64,000 bases of DNA. Source: Altererythrobacter sp. GTDB taxonomy: Bacteria; Pseudomonadota; Alphaproteobacteria; Sphingomonadales; Sphingomonadaceae. The first letter of the stretch is position 1. Each line of letters starts with the position of its first letter. Below are positions 36,516-44,864 of this stretch, one piece after another. The position numbers and the translations under genes are program-made. A model generated the notes under the pieces. That model had not been told where the DNA came from. It ran no database searches and saw only the letters and a program-made list of their open reading frames with translations. The stretch is from contig JAFKFN010000015.1 of NCBI GenBank assembly GCA_017308255.1, positions 1-64,000 of the forward strand, written 5' to 3'.

Positions 36516-38186
36516 ATGGCAGCAGCGGAATTCGACTATATCGTCGTCGGCGCTGGCTCGTCCGGGGCGGCGTTGGCGGCGCGGCTGGGGGAGCGGGCCG
36601 ATCGCACGACTTGCGTGATCGAGGCGGGCGGGGCGGATAGCCATCCGTTCATCCACGTCCCCAGCTTCGTCGCCGCGGCGATCGGGCGGGAGGCGACGAA
36701 CTGGCGGTTCAAGACGGTGCCGCAGCCGGGCATGGCCGGGCGCGAGGTGCCGGTGCCGCGCGGCAAGGTGCTCGGCGGATCAGGCTCTATCAACGGCATG
36801 GTCTATTTCCGCGGGCATCCCACGGATTACGACGACTGGGCCGATGCCGGCTGCGCGGGCTGGTCCTACGCCGAAGTGCTGCCTTACTTCACCCGGACCG
36901 AGAACAACGAGGATTATCCCGAAAGCGTGTTCCACGGCCACGGCGGGCCGGTGAACGTCAAGCTGGTGGAGAACCCCAATCGGCTGAACTACGCCTTCAT
37001 GGATGCGCTCGCCGCGCTGCAATTCCCGGCTTGCCCGGATTTCAACGGGGCCAATCCGGAAGGCTATGGCCGCCGCCAGGGCCTGATCCGCGACGGCCAG
37101 CGCGAAACCACCTGGAAGCGGATGCTCCAGCCGGCGCTGGCGCGCGGGAACGTGCATGTGCAGACCGATGCGCAGGTGGCCCGCTTCACCGTGGAGAACG
37201 GCCGCGCCACGGGCGTGGAGCTGACCGATGGGCGGCGCATCGGCGCACGGGCCGAGGTGATCCTTTCGGCCGGCACGGTGCAGACGCCGCAGTTGCTGCT
37301 GCTGTCCGGCATTGGCCCGGCCGCGCATCTCAAGGCCATGGGCATCGACGTGGTGCTGGACCTGCCCGGCGTGGGCGAGAACTATCACGATCATCCCGCC
37401 AGCCCGATGCACATGGAGACCGGCAACATGACCAGTTATGGCTGGTCGTGGAAGGCCGCCCCGCGCAACGTGTGGTGCGCGCTGCAGTACCTGCTCACGC
37501 GCAAGGGGCCGCTGGCCGGCAACGTGTTCGAAAGCGTCGCTTTCCTCCGCACCGACCCGGCGCTGGCGAAGCCGGACGTGCAGTTTGTGTTCCAGCCGGC
37601 CAAGCGGCTGACCAATCCGAAGATCCCGTTTCCCATCGGCCACGGCTATGCGATCAGCCCGGTGGCGCTCTATCCCAAGAGCCGGGGCACGGTGCGCCTC
37701 GCCAGCGTGGATCCGGCCGCCGCGCCGCTGATCGACCCACGCCTGCTGGAGCATCCGGACGACATCAAGCCGCTGATCCGCGCCCTGCGCATCGCCCGCG
37801 CCGCATTCGCCACCGAGCCTTTTGCCCAATATGAGGGCACCGAAGTCGCCCCCGGCGCCGACGTTACCAGCGACGAGGCGCTGGACGTCTATATCCGCGA
37901 AACCGGCTACACCGTGCATCACCCCGTCGGCACCTGCCGCATGGGCGATCCGAAAGACGCGGCCACGGTGGTCGATCCCGAGCTGCGCGTGAAAGGCATC
38001 GCCGGCCTGCGCGTGGCCGATGCCTCGGTGATGCCGATCCTGATCGGCGGCAACACCAATGCGCCCTGCGTGATGATCGGCGAGCGGGGGGCGGACTTCG
38101 TGCTCGGCAAGCCACCGCTCCCGGCCGCCGAGCTGCCGCCTGAAAGCGTGGCGCGCTATAAGCCGAAGGCGAGGAAGGCGGCGTGA
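36516..38186 (+). CDS. GMC family oxidoreductase (choline dehydrogenase-like)
   Basis: This 556-residue flavoenzyme oxidises alcohols. The FAD dinucleotide-binding motif is VVGAGSSGAALAARL; GMC signature 1 is near GGSGSINGMVYFRG; signature 2 is SAGTVQTPQLLLLSGIGP; the active-site His is in HHPVGTCRMG near 468, with GGNTNAP near 510. The length is typical. No signal peptide is seen, so it is cytosolic. Physiological electron acceptor and substrate unknown. The stop overlaps the following DUF559 frame by four bases (GTGA). Confidence 0.92.
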   Translation: MAAAEFDYIVVGAGSSGAALAARLGERADRTTCVIEAGGADSHPFIHVPSFVAAAIGREATNWRFKTVPQPGMAGREVPVPRGKVLGGSGSINGMVYFRGHPTDYDDWADAGCAGWSYAEVLPYFTRTENNEDYPESVFHGHGGPVNVKLVENPNRLNYAFMDALAALQFPACPDFNGANPEGYGRRQGLIRDGQRETTWKRMLQPALARGNVHVQTDAQVARFTVENGRATGVELTDGRRIGARAEVILSAGTVQTPQLLLLSGIGPAAHLKAMGIDVVLDLPGVGENYHDHPASPMHMETGNMTSYGWSWKAAPRNVWCALQYLLTRKGPLAGNVFESVAFLRTDPALAKPDVQFVFQPAKRLTNPKIPFPIGHGYAISPVALYPKSRGTVRLASVDPAAAPLIDPRLLEHPDDIKPLIRALRIARAAFATEPFAQYEGTEVAPGADVTSDEALDVYIRETGYTVHHPVGTCRMGDPKDAATVVDPELRVKGIAGLRVADASVMPILIGGNTNAPCVMIGERGADFVLGKPPLPAAELPPESVARYKPKARKAA

Positions 38187-38686
38187 ATCTCGAAAGCGCC
38201 GATAAGGGCTGGCGTCCGGATTCCCCTCCCCTTCAGGGGAGGGGCAAGGGGTGGGGCCTGTCGGCTGAGCGGATCGCGGAGCTTCATAAGCGCGCCCGCG
38301 CGATGCGCATCAATCCGACCGAACCCGAGAAGCGTCTTTGGAGGCATCTCTCGAATGCCCAACTCGCCGGTTCCTTCAAATTCCGCCGTCAGGAGGTGAT
38401 CGGCAGGGCGATCGTAGATTTCTTCTGTCCATCCGCCAGGCTGGTCGTCGAAGTAGACGGCGACACCCATGCCGATCCGGCACGTGATCGCCGGCGCGAT
38501 GCGTACCTGAACGGGCTGGGATACGCCGTGCTGCATGTCACCAATCCCGACGTGATGACCGGCATGGATGGCGTGTTGCAGACCATTCTACGGGCGTTGG
38601 GCCGTGCTGACAGCCCCCACCCCAACCCCTCCCCTGAAGGGGAGGGGCTTTATCCGGGAGAGAGCCGATGGCCCGCGAATACATGA
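38183..38686 (+). CDS. DUF559 endonuclease-fold protein inside an inverted-repeat unit (second locus)
   Basis: This 167-residue protein has a DUF559 domain from about residue 25: ELHKRARAMRINPTEPEKRL, FRRQEVIGRAIVDFFCPSAR and LVVEVDGDTHAD with the nuclease-fold acids. The first 24 and last 25 residues are translated from flanking repeats (for example SPPLQGRGKGWG and SPHPNPSPEGEG). The start is a GTG overlapping the GMC stop; an internal start is equally possible. It ends inside the start of the MBL gene. It is paralogous to the DUF559 gene at 17595-17948, which is also bounded by inverted repeats. Confidence 0.75.
   Translation: MNLESADKGWRPDSPPLQGRGKGWGLSAERIAELHKRARAMRINPTEPEKRLWRHLSNAQLAGSFKFRRQEVIGRAIVDFFCPSARLVVEVDGDTHADPARDRRRDAYLNGLGYAVLHVTNPDVMTGMDGVLQTILRALGRADSPHPNPSPEGEGLYPGESRWPANT
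38223..38256. repeat. GC-rich palindromic repeat, left copy (DUF559 unit 2)
   Basis: CCCCTCCCCTTCAGGGGAGG followed by GGCAAGGGGTGGGG. An inverted copy lies at 38614-38647; together they bound a 425-base unit with a DUF559 gene. Confidence 0.88.
38614..38647. repeat. GC-rich palindromic repeat, right inverted copy (DUF559 unit 2)
   Basis: CCCCCACCCCAACCCC followed by TCCCCTGAAGGGGAGGGG, the reverse complement of the copy at 38223-38256 with two or three differences. Confidence 0.88.
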
Positions 38687-39585
38687 AGTCCTGGCAGGTC
38701 GGTGACGTCACCGTCACCCGCATCGTCGAGCTGTGGGATTTCCAGGACAACATCAACATGACCATCCCCGACGCGACGCCGGAAGAGGTGATCGCGTTGC
38801 GCTGGCTGCATCCGCACTATGCCACGTCCGACGGGCGCCAGCGGATAAACTTCCAGGGTTTCGTCGTTCAGGCGTCCCATGATTCGGGGAGCCGGACGAT
38901 CGTGGTCGATTCGTGCATCGGCGCCGGCCGCCAGCGCGATTTCGACGTGTTCTGCGATCTGCCGGAAGGGTTTCTCGAAGATCTCGAAAGCCTGGGCGTG
39001 AGCCGCCTGGACGTGGACACGGTGATGTGCACGCATCTGCATTTCGATCATGTCGGCTGGAACACCTACAAGGACCCGGCGACCGGCGAATACCGGCCCA
39101 CGTTCCCCAACGCCCGCTATCTGTTCGGCCGAAAGGAGTACGAGGCGTGGCAGGATACGATCCGCCATGACGGACATCATAGCGACACCCACCTCGTCGA
39201 ATGTGTCGATCCCATCGTCGCCCTCGGCATGGCCGATTTCATCGAGCCGGATCATCGGATCGCCGCCGGGGATAGCTGGGCCATCCACTGCGAGCCGAGC
39301 CACGGCCACACGCCCGGCCATGTCCATGTGCACATTTCCAGCAGGGGCGAACACGCCGTCATCACCGGCGACCTGATGCACCACCCGATGCAATGCGCGA
39401 TGCCGCATCGGCCTGCGACCTTCGACATGGACCAGGAAACCGGCCGCCAAACCCGCATGGCCTTCGTGGACAAGTACGCCGACAGCGGCGTGCTGGTGAT
39501 CGGCGCCCACTTCGCAGAGCCCACTGCCGGCCACATGGTCCGCGATGCGGCGGGCGAAGTCTGGTTCAGGGGGCTGGGCCTGTGA
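38668..39585 (+). CDS. MBL-fold metallo-hydrolase
   Basis: This 305-residue protein has the metallo-beta-lactamase fold with the zinc motif THLHFDHVGW near residues 121-130, a later His in SHGHTPGHVHVHI and the Asp in VITGDLMHH. The family hydrolyses diverse esters, amides and lactones. The stop overlaps the GTG of the P450 gene by four bases, so hydrolase and P450 are probably co-translated and act on related compounds. It has no signal peptide. Confidence 0.88.
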   Translation: MAREYMKSWQVGDVTVTRIVELWDFQDNINMTIPDATPEEVIALRWLHPHYATSDGRQRINFQGFVVQASHDSGSRTIVVDSCIGAGRQRDFDVFCDLPEGFLEDLESLGVSRLDVDTVMCTHLHFDHVGWNTYKDPATGEYRPTFPNARYLFGRKEYEAWQDTIRHDGHHSDTHLVECVDPIVALGMADFIEPDHRIAAGDSWAIHCEPSHGHTPGHVHVHISSRGEHAVITGDLMHHPMQCAMPHRPATFDMDQETGRQTRMAFVDKYADSGVLVIGAHFAEPTAGHMVRDAAGEVWFRGLGL

Positions 39586-40766
39586 GCAAGCCGATCCCCG
39601 AATATCCGCTCGACATCTTCACCCCCGAAGCCGTGCGCAACGCGCGCGAGGTGGATGACGCGCTGCGCGAAGTCGCGCCGGTGGTGCGGCTGGCGGACGG
39701 CACGCATATGCTCGGCCGGCACGAGCATGTCAGCGCCGCGCTGCTCGACTGGAAGGCCTTCTCCAGCACCAGCCGCCCGTGGCACGATCCTACGAGCCCC
39801 CGCCCGGAAATCCTCCTGACCGACGATCCGCCGCGCCACACCCAGGTGCGCAAGGTGATCGCCGACGCGCTGAGCCCGCGCGCGCTGGAGCGGGTGAAAG
39901 ACATCTTCGAGGCGCGCGCCAAGGCCCTGCTCGAGCGGCTCCGCGCGCGCGAGGGGGAACCGGTCGACGCGGTGAGCGAGATCAGCCAGGCCTATGTGTT
40001 CCAGGTCCTGCCCGACATCCTCGGCCTGCCCGAGGAAGGGCGCGAGCACATGCACGGCTTTTCGGAAATGGTCTGGGCGACGATGGGCCCGCCGGGCGAG
40101 CTGTTCGACCAGGCGATGCAATACGATTATTCGGCGGTGATCCAATGGCTGGAAACCCAGTGCGAACGCGCCGCGCTGGATCCCGATGGCATCGGCGAGG
40201 CGATCTATGCTGCGTCGGACAGGGGACAGGTCACCTTGCCGGAGGCGAAGCTGCTGCTTCAGACAGTGCTCAGCGCCGGGGCGGATACGACCTTCATCAC
40301 CATGGCCAACGCCCTGCGCGCCTGGGCGCTGTTTCCGGAGCAATATGCCACGTTGCGCGCGGACCCGAAGAAAGTCCGCGCCGCATTCGACGAATCGCTG
40401 CGCTGGGATTCGCCCAGCCGCATGGCCGGGCGCATCGCCACGCGAGACGTGGAAGTGGACGATTACGTGATTCCCACCGGCACGCGCTGCGGGCTGATGT
40501 TCGCCGCCGCCAACCGCGATCCGCGCTTCTGGGACGATCCGCAGGCGTACACGCTGCATCGCGACAACCGCCATTCGCTCGGCTGGGGCTACGGCGTCCA
40601 CGGCTGCGTCGGCCGCACGCTGGCGACGATGGAGGCGCAGGCCTTGCTCGGCGAGATCGTCGCCCAGGTGGAAAGCGTGGAGATCGCCGGGCCTTACGAG
40701 CCGTGGATGACCACCGTGGGCCACGGCCCGATCCGCCAGCCGGTGCGGCTGAAGTTCGCGAAATGA
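39582..40766 (+). CDS. Cytochrome P450
   Basis: This 394-residue soluble bacterial P450 has the I-helix SAGADTTFITMANAL, the ExxR of DESLRWDSPSRM and the heme-binding GWGYGVHGCVGRTLATME with Cys342 as axial ligand. The heme motif has Trp in place of the usual Phe at the first position. It starts at a GTG overlapping the MBL gene. No ferredoxin or reductase gene is next to it. The substrate is unknown. Confidence 0.93.
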   Translation: MSKPIPEYPLDIFTPEAVRNAREVDDALREVAPVVRLADGTHMLGRHEHVSAALLDWKAFSSTSRPWHDPTSPRPEILLTDDPPRHTQVRKVIADALSPRALERVKDIFEARAKALLERLRAREGEPVDAVSEISQAYVFQVLPDILGLPEEGREHMHGFSEMVWATMGPPGELFDQAMQYDYSAVIQWLETQCERAALDPDGIGEAIYAASDRGQVTLPEAKLLLQTVLSAGADTTFITMANALRAWALFPEQYATLRADPKKVRAAFDESLRWDSPSRMAGRIATRDVEVDDYVIPTGTRCGLMFAAANRDPRFWDDPQAYTLHRDNRHSLGWGYGVHGCVGRTLATMEAQALLGEIVAQVESVEIAGPYEPWMTTVGHGPIRQPVRLKFAK

Positions 40767-40786
40767 GCGACCGAGCCCCTTTAGTG

Positions 40787-40887
40787 CCCCTCTCCTTCAG
40801 GGCAGGGGTTGGGGTGGGGGCGGCCGTTCATTCGGATTGCGTGGGGACATTCCCCACCCCCGGCCCCTCTTCTGAAGGGGAGGGGAG
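40787..40887. repeat. Gene-less pair of inverted GC-rich repeats
   Basis: CCCCTCTCCTTCAGGGCAGG with GGTTGGGGTGGGGG (to 40820) faces CCCCACCCCCGGCCCC with TCTTCTGAAGGGGAGGGG (from 40852). This is the same repeat family as the DUF559 unit at 38223-38647, but only 31 bases lie between the copies. It may be a deleted unit or a two-repeat mobile form. Confidence 0.85.
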
Positions 40888-40896
40888 GTCGGGGAG

Positions 40897-41706
40897 ATGA
40901 CTGCCCCCGTCACCCGCATCGACGCCATCCGATATGCACGGCACGAACGCAGCGCCGCGGGCAATTTCGTGCGGGCGGTGGACGATCATGACTTGCCGAT
41001 GCCGCTCGATTATTTCGTCTGGGCGATCCATCGCGAGGGGCACCCGCCGGTGATCGTCGATACCGGCTTCGGCGAGGACGCGGCGGCCGCGCGCGGGCGC
41101 GTGATGATCCGCCCGGTGGTGCAGGGCCTGCGCGATGCCGGGATCGATCACCTGTCGGTGGAAGACGTGATCCTCACGCATCTGCACTACGATCACGCCG
41201 GCTCGCTCAGCGCTTTTCCCAACGCCCGGTTCCATGTGCAGGATGCGGAGATGGCTTTCGCCACCGGCCGCGCCGTATGCGACAGGGCCGTGCGCGTGCC
41301 TTTCGACGGCGAGCCTGTCGCCCAGCTGGTCCGCAAGCTCTATGCCGATCATGTCGTGTTCCATGACGGGGATGCGGAACTTGCCCCCGGCATCGCGCTG
41401 CGCCTGTGCGAAGGGCACACGGCTGGCTTGCAGGCGGTCGTGTGCGAAACGGCGCGCGGGCCGGTGGTCCTGGCCAGCGATGCGGCGCATCTCTATGCCA
41501 ATATCACCCGCCGGATTCCCTTCCCCATCTTCGTGGACGAGCCGGCCTATGCGCGGGCGCAGGCGCGCGTGATGGAGCTGGCCGGCGGCTCGCTCGATCA
41601 TGTGATTCCGGGCCACGACCCGCTGGTGCTGGCCTGCTTTCCCTCGGAAAACGGCATCGCCCGGGTGGACCTGCCCCCGCTGCGGCCGATAGCGGAGACT
41701 CAATGA
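40897..41706 (+). CDS. N-acyl homoserine lactonase-like MBL hydrolase
   Basis: This 269-residue protein has THLHYDHAGSLSAFPNARFH, the HxHxDH motif in the form common in AHL lactonases, plus a His in CEGHTAGLQ, an Asp in ASDAAHLY and a final His in PGHDPLV. It may open lactone rings; AHL quenching is one option, catabolism of a lactone intermediate another. The stop overlaps the next ATG (ATGA), so it is coupled to the dehydrogenase gene. Confidence 0.82.
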   Translation: MTAPVTRIDAIRYARHERSAAGNFVRAVDDHDLPMPLDYFVWAIHREGHPPVIVDTGFGEDAAAARGRVMIRPVVQGLRDAGIDHLSVEDVILTHLHYDHAGSLSAFPNARFHVQDAEMAFATGRAVCDRAVRVPFDGEPVAQLVRKLYADHVVFHDGDAELAPGIALRLCEGHTAGLQAVVCETARGPVVLASDAAHLYANITRRIPFPIFVDEPAYARAQARVMELAGGSLDHVIPGHDPLVLACFPSENGIARVDLPPLRPIAETQ

Positions 41707-42599
41707 CTGATTTCGGAAGCGCCACTGTCGGGTTTCTCGGGCTTGGCCGCATGGGCGCGCCCATAGCGGCGAACCTGCTGGGCCATGTCGGCACGCTGCT
41801 GGTGCATGACATTTCGCCCGCGGCTGTCGATGCGCTGGTGATGAAAGGGGCCAAGGCCGCCGGGTCCGCCGAGGCGCTGGGCCGCCAGTGCGACGTGGTG
41901 TTCATGAGCCTGCCCACGCCCGCGATCGTACGCGCGGCGGCGGGTGAAGTGATCGCAGGCGGCAGCCCGCGCATCGTGTGCGACCTTTCGACCTCCGGCC
42001 CCCAGCTGGCGCAGGAGCTGCACGCCCTGCTGGCCCCGCTCGGCGTCGCCAGCTTCGATGCCCCCGTCAGCGGCGGCATACGCGGGGCGGAGCAGGGCAC
42101 GCTGGCGATCATGGTCGGCGGGCCGCAAGCGCTTTATCCCGAGCTGGAGCCGCTACTGCGGGCCATCGGCAATCCGTTCTTCCTCGGCGAGACGCCGGGC
42201 GCCGGGCAAGTGGCGAAGCTGGCCAACAACCTGCTCAGCCTGGCGGCCATCGCCACCACGGCGGAAGCGATGACGCTGGCGATCAAGGCCGGGCTCGACC
42301 CGGCGCGGATGATCGAGGTGCTCAACGCCGGCACCGGCGCCAATTCCGCCACGCGTGACAAATGGCCGCGCGCGGTGCTGCCGCGCACCTTCGATTTCGG
42401 CTTTTCCGCCCAGCTCAGCCTCAAGGACACCCGCCTCGCCCTGGCGGAAGCGCAGGCGATGGGCGTGCCCCTACCCACCGGCGAACGCCTCGCCACGCTG
42501 CTCGACCGCGTGCTCGCCACTTATGGTGACGCGGCCGATTTCACCGCGATGGCCAAAGTGATCGAAGCCGACGCCGGGCTCGATCCCGAACGGACCTAA
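41703..42599 (+). CDS. 3-hydroxyisobutyrate dehydrogenase-like oxidoreductase
   Basis: This 298-residue beta-hydroxyacid dehydrogenase has the N-terminal NAD(P) site GFLGLGRMGAPIAANL, the substrate motif DAPVSGGIRGAEQGTL and the catalytic lysine segment GAGQVAKLANNLL. The family oxidises 3-hydroxyisobutyrate, tartronate semialdehyde or related acids. Here it follows the lactonase-like gene, so it may act on the hydroxy acid released. Substrate inferred only. Confidence 0.88.
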   Translation: MTDFGSATVGFLGLGRMGAPIAANLLGHVGTLLVHDISPAAVDALVMKGAKAAGSAEALGRQCDVVFMSLPTPAIVRAAAGEVIAGGSPRIVCDLSTSGPQLAQELHALLAPLGVASFDAPVSGGIRGAEQGTLAIMVGGPQALYPELEPLLRAIGNPFFLGETPGAGQVAKLANNLLSLAAIATTAEAMTLAIKAGLDPARMIEVLNAGTGANSATRDKWPRAVLPRTFDFGFSAQLSLKDTRLALAEAQAMGVPLPTGERLATLLDRVLATYGDAADFTAMAKVIEADAGLDPERT

Positions 42600-42621
42600 C
42601 ATATCGCCTGGTTGAAACGCT

Positions 42622-42705
42622 CGTTATTGCGAGCGTAGCGAAGCAATCCAGAGCGATGCGAGTGCCGCCCTGGATTGCTTCGTCGCTACGCTCCTCGCAA
42701 TGACG
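42622..42705. repeat. Palindromic repeat, family A (copy 2)
   Basis: CGTTATTGCGAGCGTAGCG with GAAGCAATCCAGAG, and the inverted CTGGATTGCTTCGTCG with CTCGCAATGACG. It fills most of the gap between two convergent genes and may help terminate both. Confidence 0.88.
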
Positions 42706-42763
42706 ATTCAGAGTGGGGCGATACTGTCGCCGGCCGCCTCCGTCATTTCCCGGCGCGTCGCGT

Positions 42764-44827
42764 TCAGGCGCTGACCCCCATTTGCCACAGGATGAAGGCG
42801 TATTCCTCCGCCGTTTCGCGCAGGCTTTCGAACCGGCCGGACTTGCCGCCGTGCCCCGCGCCCATGTTGGTCTTGAGCAGCAGCACGTTGTTATCGGTCT
42901 TCAGCTCGCGCAGGCGGGCGACCCACTTGGCCGGTTCCCAATAGGTCACGCGCGGATCGTTGAGCCCGGCGGTGACCAGCAGCGGCGGATAGGCCTGCGG
43001 CTTCACGTTGTCATAGGGCGAATAGGACCGGATCAGCTCGAACGCGGCCTGGTCCTCGATCGGGTTGCCCCATTCCGGCCATTCGCCGGGGGTCAGCGGC
43101 AGGCTGGCGTCCAGCATCGTCGCCAGCACGTCCACGAACGGCACGTGGGCCACCACCGCGCCCCACAGATCGGGATCGGAATTGATCACCGCGCCCATCA
43201 GCTCGCCCCCGGCCGAGCCGCCGGAAATGCTGATCCGCCCCTTCTGGGTATAGCCGGCGGCGATCAGGCCCTTGGCCACGTCCACGAAATCGTTGAACGC
43301 ATTGGTGCGCCGTTCCAGCTTGCCCGCCTTGTACCACGCGCGCCCCAGGTCGTCCCCGCCGCGGATATGGGCGATGGCATAGGCGAAGCCGCGATCCACC
43401 AGCGTCAGCCGTGTGGTGGAAAAGCCGGGCGGGATGGCGATGCCATAAGCGCCATAACCATATAGGTGCAGCGCACCGGGGCTTCGCCGGTCTTTTCGGT
43501 ACATGATCGAAGCCGGGATCGGCGTACCGTCGCGTGCGGGAATCTCCAGCCGTTCCGTGACATAGAGCGTCTTGTCGTAGCCCGAGGGGATTTCCTGCAC
43601 CTTGAGCAGCGTCAGCTCGCGCGTGCGCACGTCGTAATCATAAGTGCTCGCCGGGCTGACCATGCTTTCGTAAGCCACGCGCAGCACCGTCTGGTCGAAT
43701 TCAGGATTGTTGCCGAACGAGGCGGTGAAGCTCGCTTCGGGAAACGCCAGTGGCTCGATCCGTGCCGGATCGTCGTAATACCGCACTTCCAGCCGGTCGA
43801 GCCCGCCGAGCCGGCCCTCGGTCACGTAGAAATCCCGGAACAGGTCGAACCCCGTCAGGTAGAACGCGTCGGACCCTTCGATCAGCGTGGTCCATTCCGT
43901 CGGCCGGCCGAGCGGCGCGATGGCCAGGCGGAAGTTCTCGTGCGTGTCGTTGGTATGGATATAGAGCGTGCCGTCACGCTCATCGACATCGTATTCGACG
44001 CCCTTCTCCCGCGCGCGGACCAGGATCGGGCGCGCCAGCGGATCGTCGGCCGGGACCAGGCGGACCTCGCTCGTTTCATGATCGCCGCTGGCGATGACGA
44101 TCCAGTTCTCGTTGGCCGAAAGCGAGGCGGAGACGCGGAAACCCTCGTCATCCTCGTGGTAGAGTTCCACATCCTCTTCGACAGGCTGGCCCAGCCAGTG
44201 CAGCCGGGCGTTGTCGGTCCGCCAGTTCTCGTTGGCGAGCGAATAGATCAGCGCCGTGTCGCCCGCCGCCCACACTAGGGAGGACAGCGTGTCGGGGATC
44301 ACATCGGGCAGGTGCTGCCCCGTCTCCAGGTCCTTGACCCGCGCGGTGAACCGTTCCGATCCGTTGTCATCCACCGAATAGGCCAGCAGCCGCCCATCCT
44401 TGCTGACGGAGATCGCACCCAGCCGGAAGTAATCCTTGCCTTCGGCCAGCGCCGGCTCGTCCAGGATCAGCTCGTCCGCTCCGCCCGCCACGGGCCTGCG
44501 CCACCACTTCTTGTATTCGGCCCCCTGTTCGAACTCGATCCAGTAAAGCCAGTCGCCGTCCTTCTGGGGCACCGACTTGTCGGCTTCCTTGATCCGCCCG
44601 CGCATCTCCTTGAACAGCGCTTCGACCGTACCCGCATGCGGCGCCATCCGCGCTTCGAACCAGGCGTTTTCCGCTTCCAGGTGCGCCAGCACCGCCTTGT
44701 CGGTCACCTCGGGATAGCCGGGATCGCGCAGCCAGGCGTAATCGTCGCTGACGGTCACGCCATGATGCGTGAAGGCGTGGGGCTTTTTGGCGGCGCGCGG
44801 CGCGGCCGCACTTGTGGTATCGGTCAT
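42764..44827 (-). CDS. ptrB: S9 family peptidase, oligopeptidase B-like
   Basis: This 687-residue prolyl-oligopeptidase-family enzyme has an N-terminal beta-propeller and a C-terminal alpha/beta hydrolase domain. The catalytic Ser is in SISGGSAGGELMGAV, the Asp in LNDPRVTYWEP and the His in GAGHGGKSGR. The sequence fits oligopeptidase B, which cleaves small peptides after basic residues in the cytosol. I start at MTDTTSAA (44827); an ATG at 44836 is also in frame. It diverges from the aminopeptidase P gene, with 37 bases between starts. Confidence 0.92.
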   Translation of the reverse strand: MTDTTSAAAPRAAKKPHAFTHHGVTVSDDYAWLRDPGYPEVTDKAVLAHLEAENAWFEARMAPHAGTVEALFKEMRGRIKEADKSVPQKDGDWLYWIEFEQGAEYKKWWRRPVAGGADELILDEPALAEGKDYFRLGAISVSKDGRLLAYSVDDNGSERFTARVKDLETGQHLPDVIPDTLSSLVWAAGDTALIYSLANENWRTDNARLHWLGQPVEEDVELYHEDDEGFRVSASLSANENWIVIASGDHETSEVRLVPADDPLARPILVRAREKGVEYDVDERDGTLYIHTNDTHENFRLAIAPLGRPTEWTTLIEGSDAFYLTGFDLFRDFYVTEGRLGGLDRLEVRYYDDPARIEPLAFPEASFTASFGNNPEFDQTVLRVAYESMVSPASTYDYDVRTRELTLLKVQEIPSGYDKTLYVTERLEIPARDGTPIPASIMYRKDRRSPGALHLYGYGAYGIAIPPGFSTTRLTLVDRGFAYAIAHIRGGDDLGRAWYKAGKLERRTNAFNDFVDVAKGLIAAGYTQKGRISISGGSAGGELMGAVINSDPDLWGAVVAHVPFVDVLATMLDASLPLTPGEWPEWGNPIEDQAAFELIRSYSPYDNVKPQAYPPLLVTAGLNDPRVTYWEPAKWVARLRELKTDNNVLLLKTNMGAGHGGKSGRFESLRETAEEYAFILWQMGVSA

Positions 44828-44864
44828 GCCGCGCATCTATGTATGCCGGGAAAGGACCGCAACA

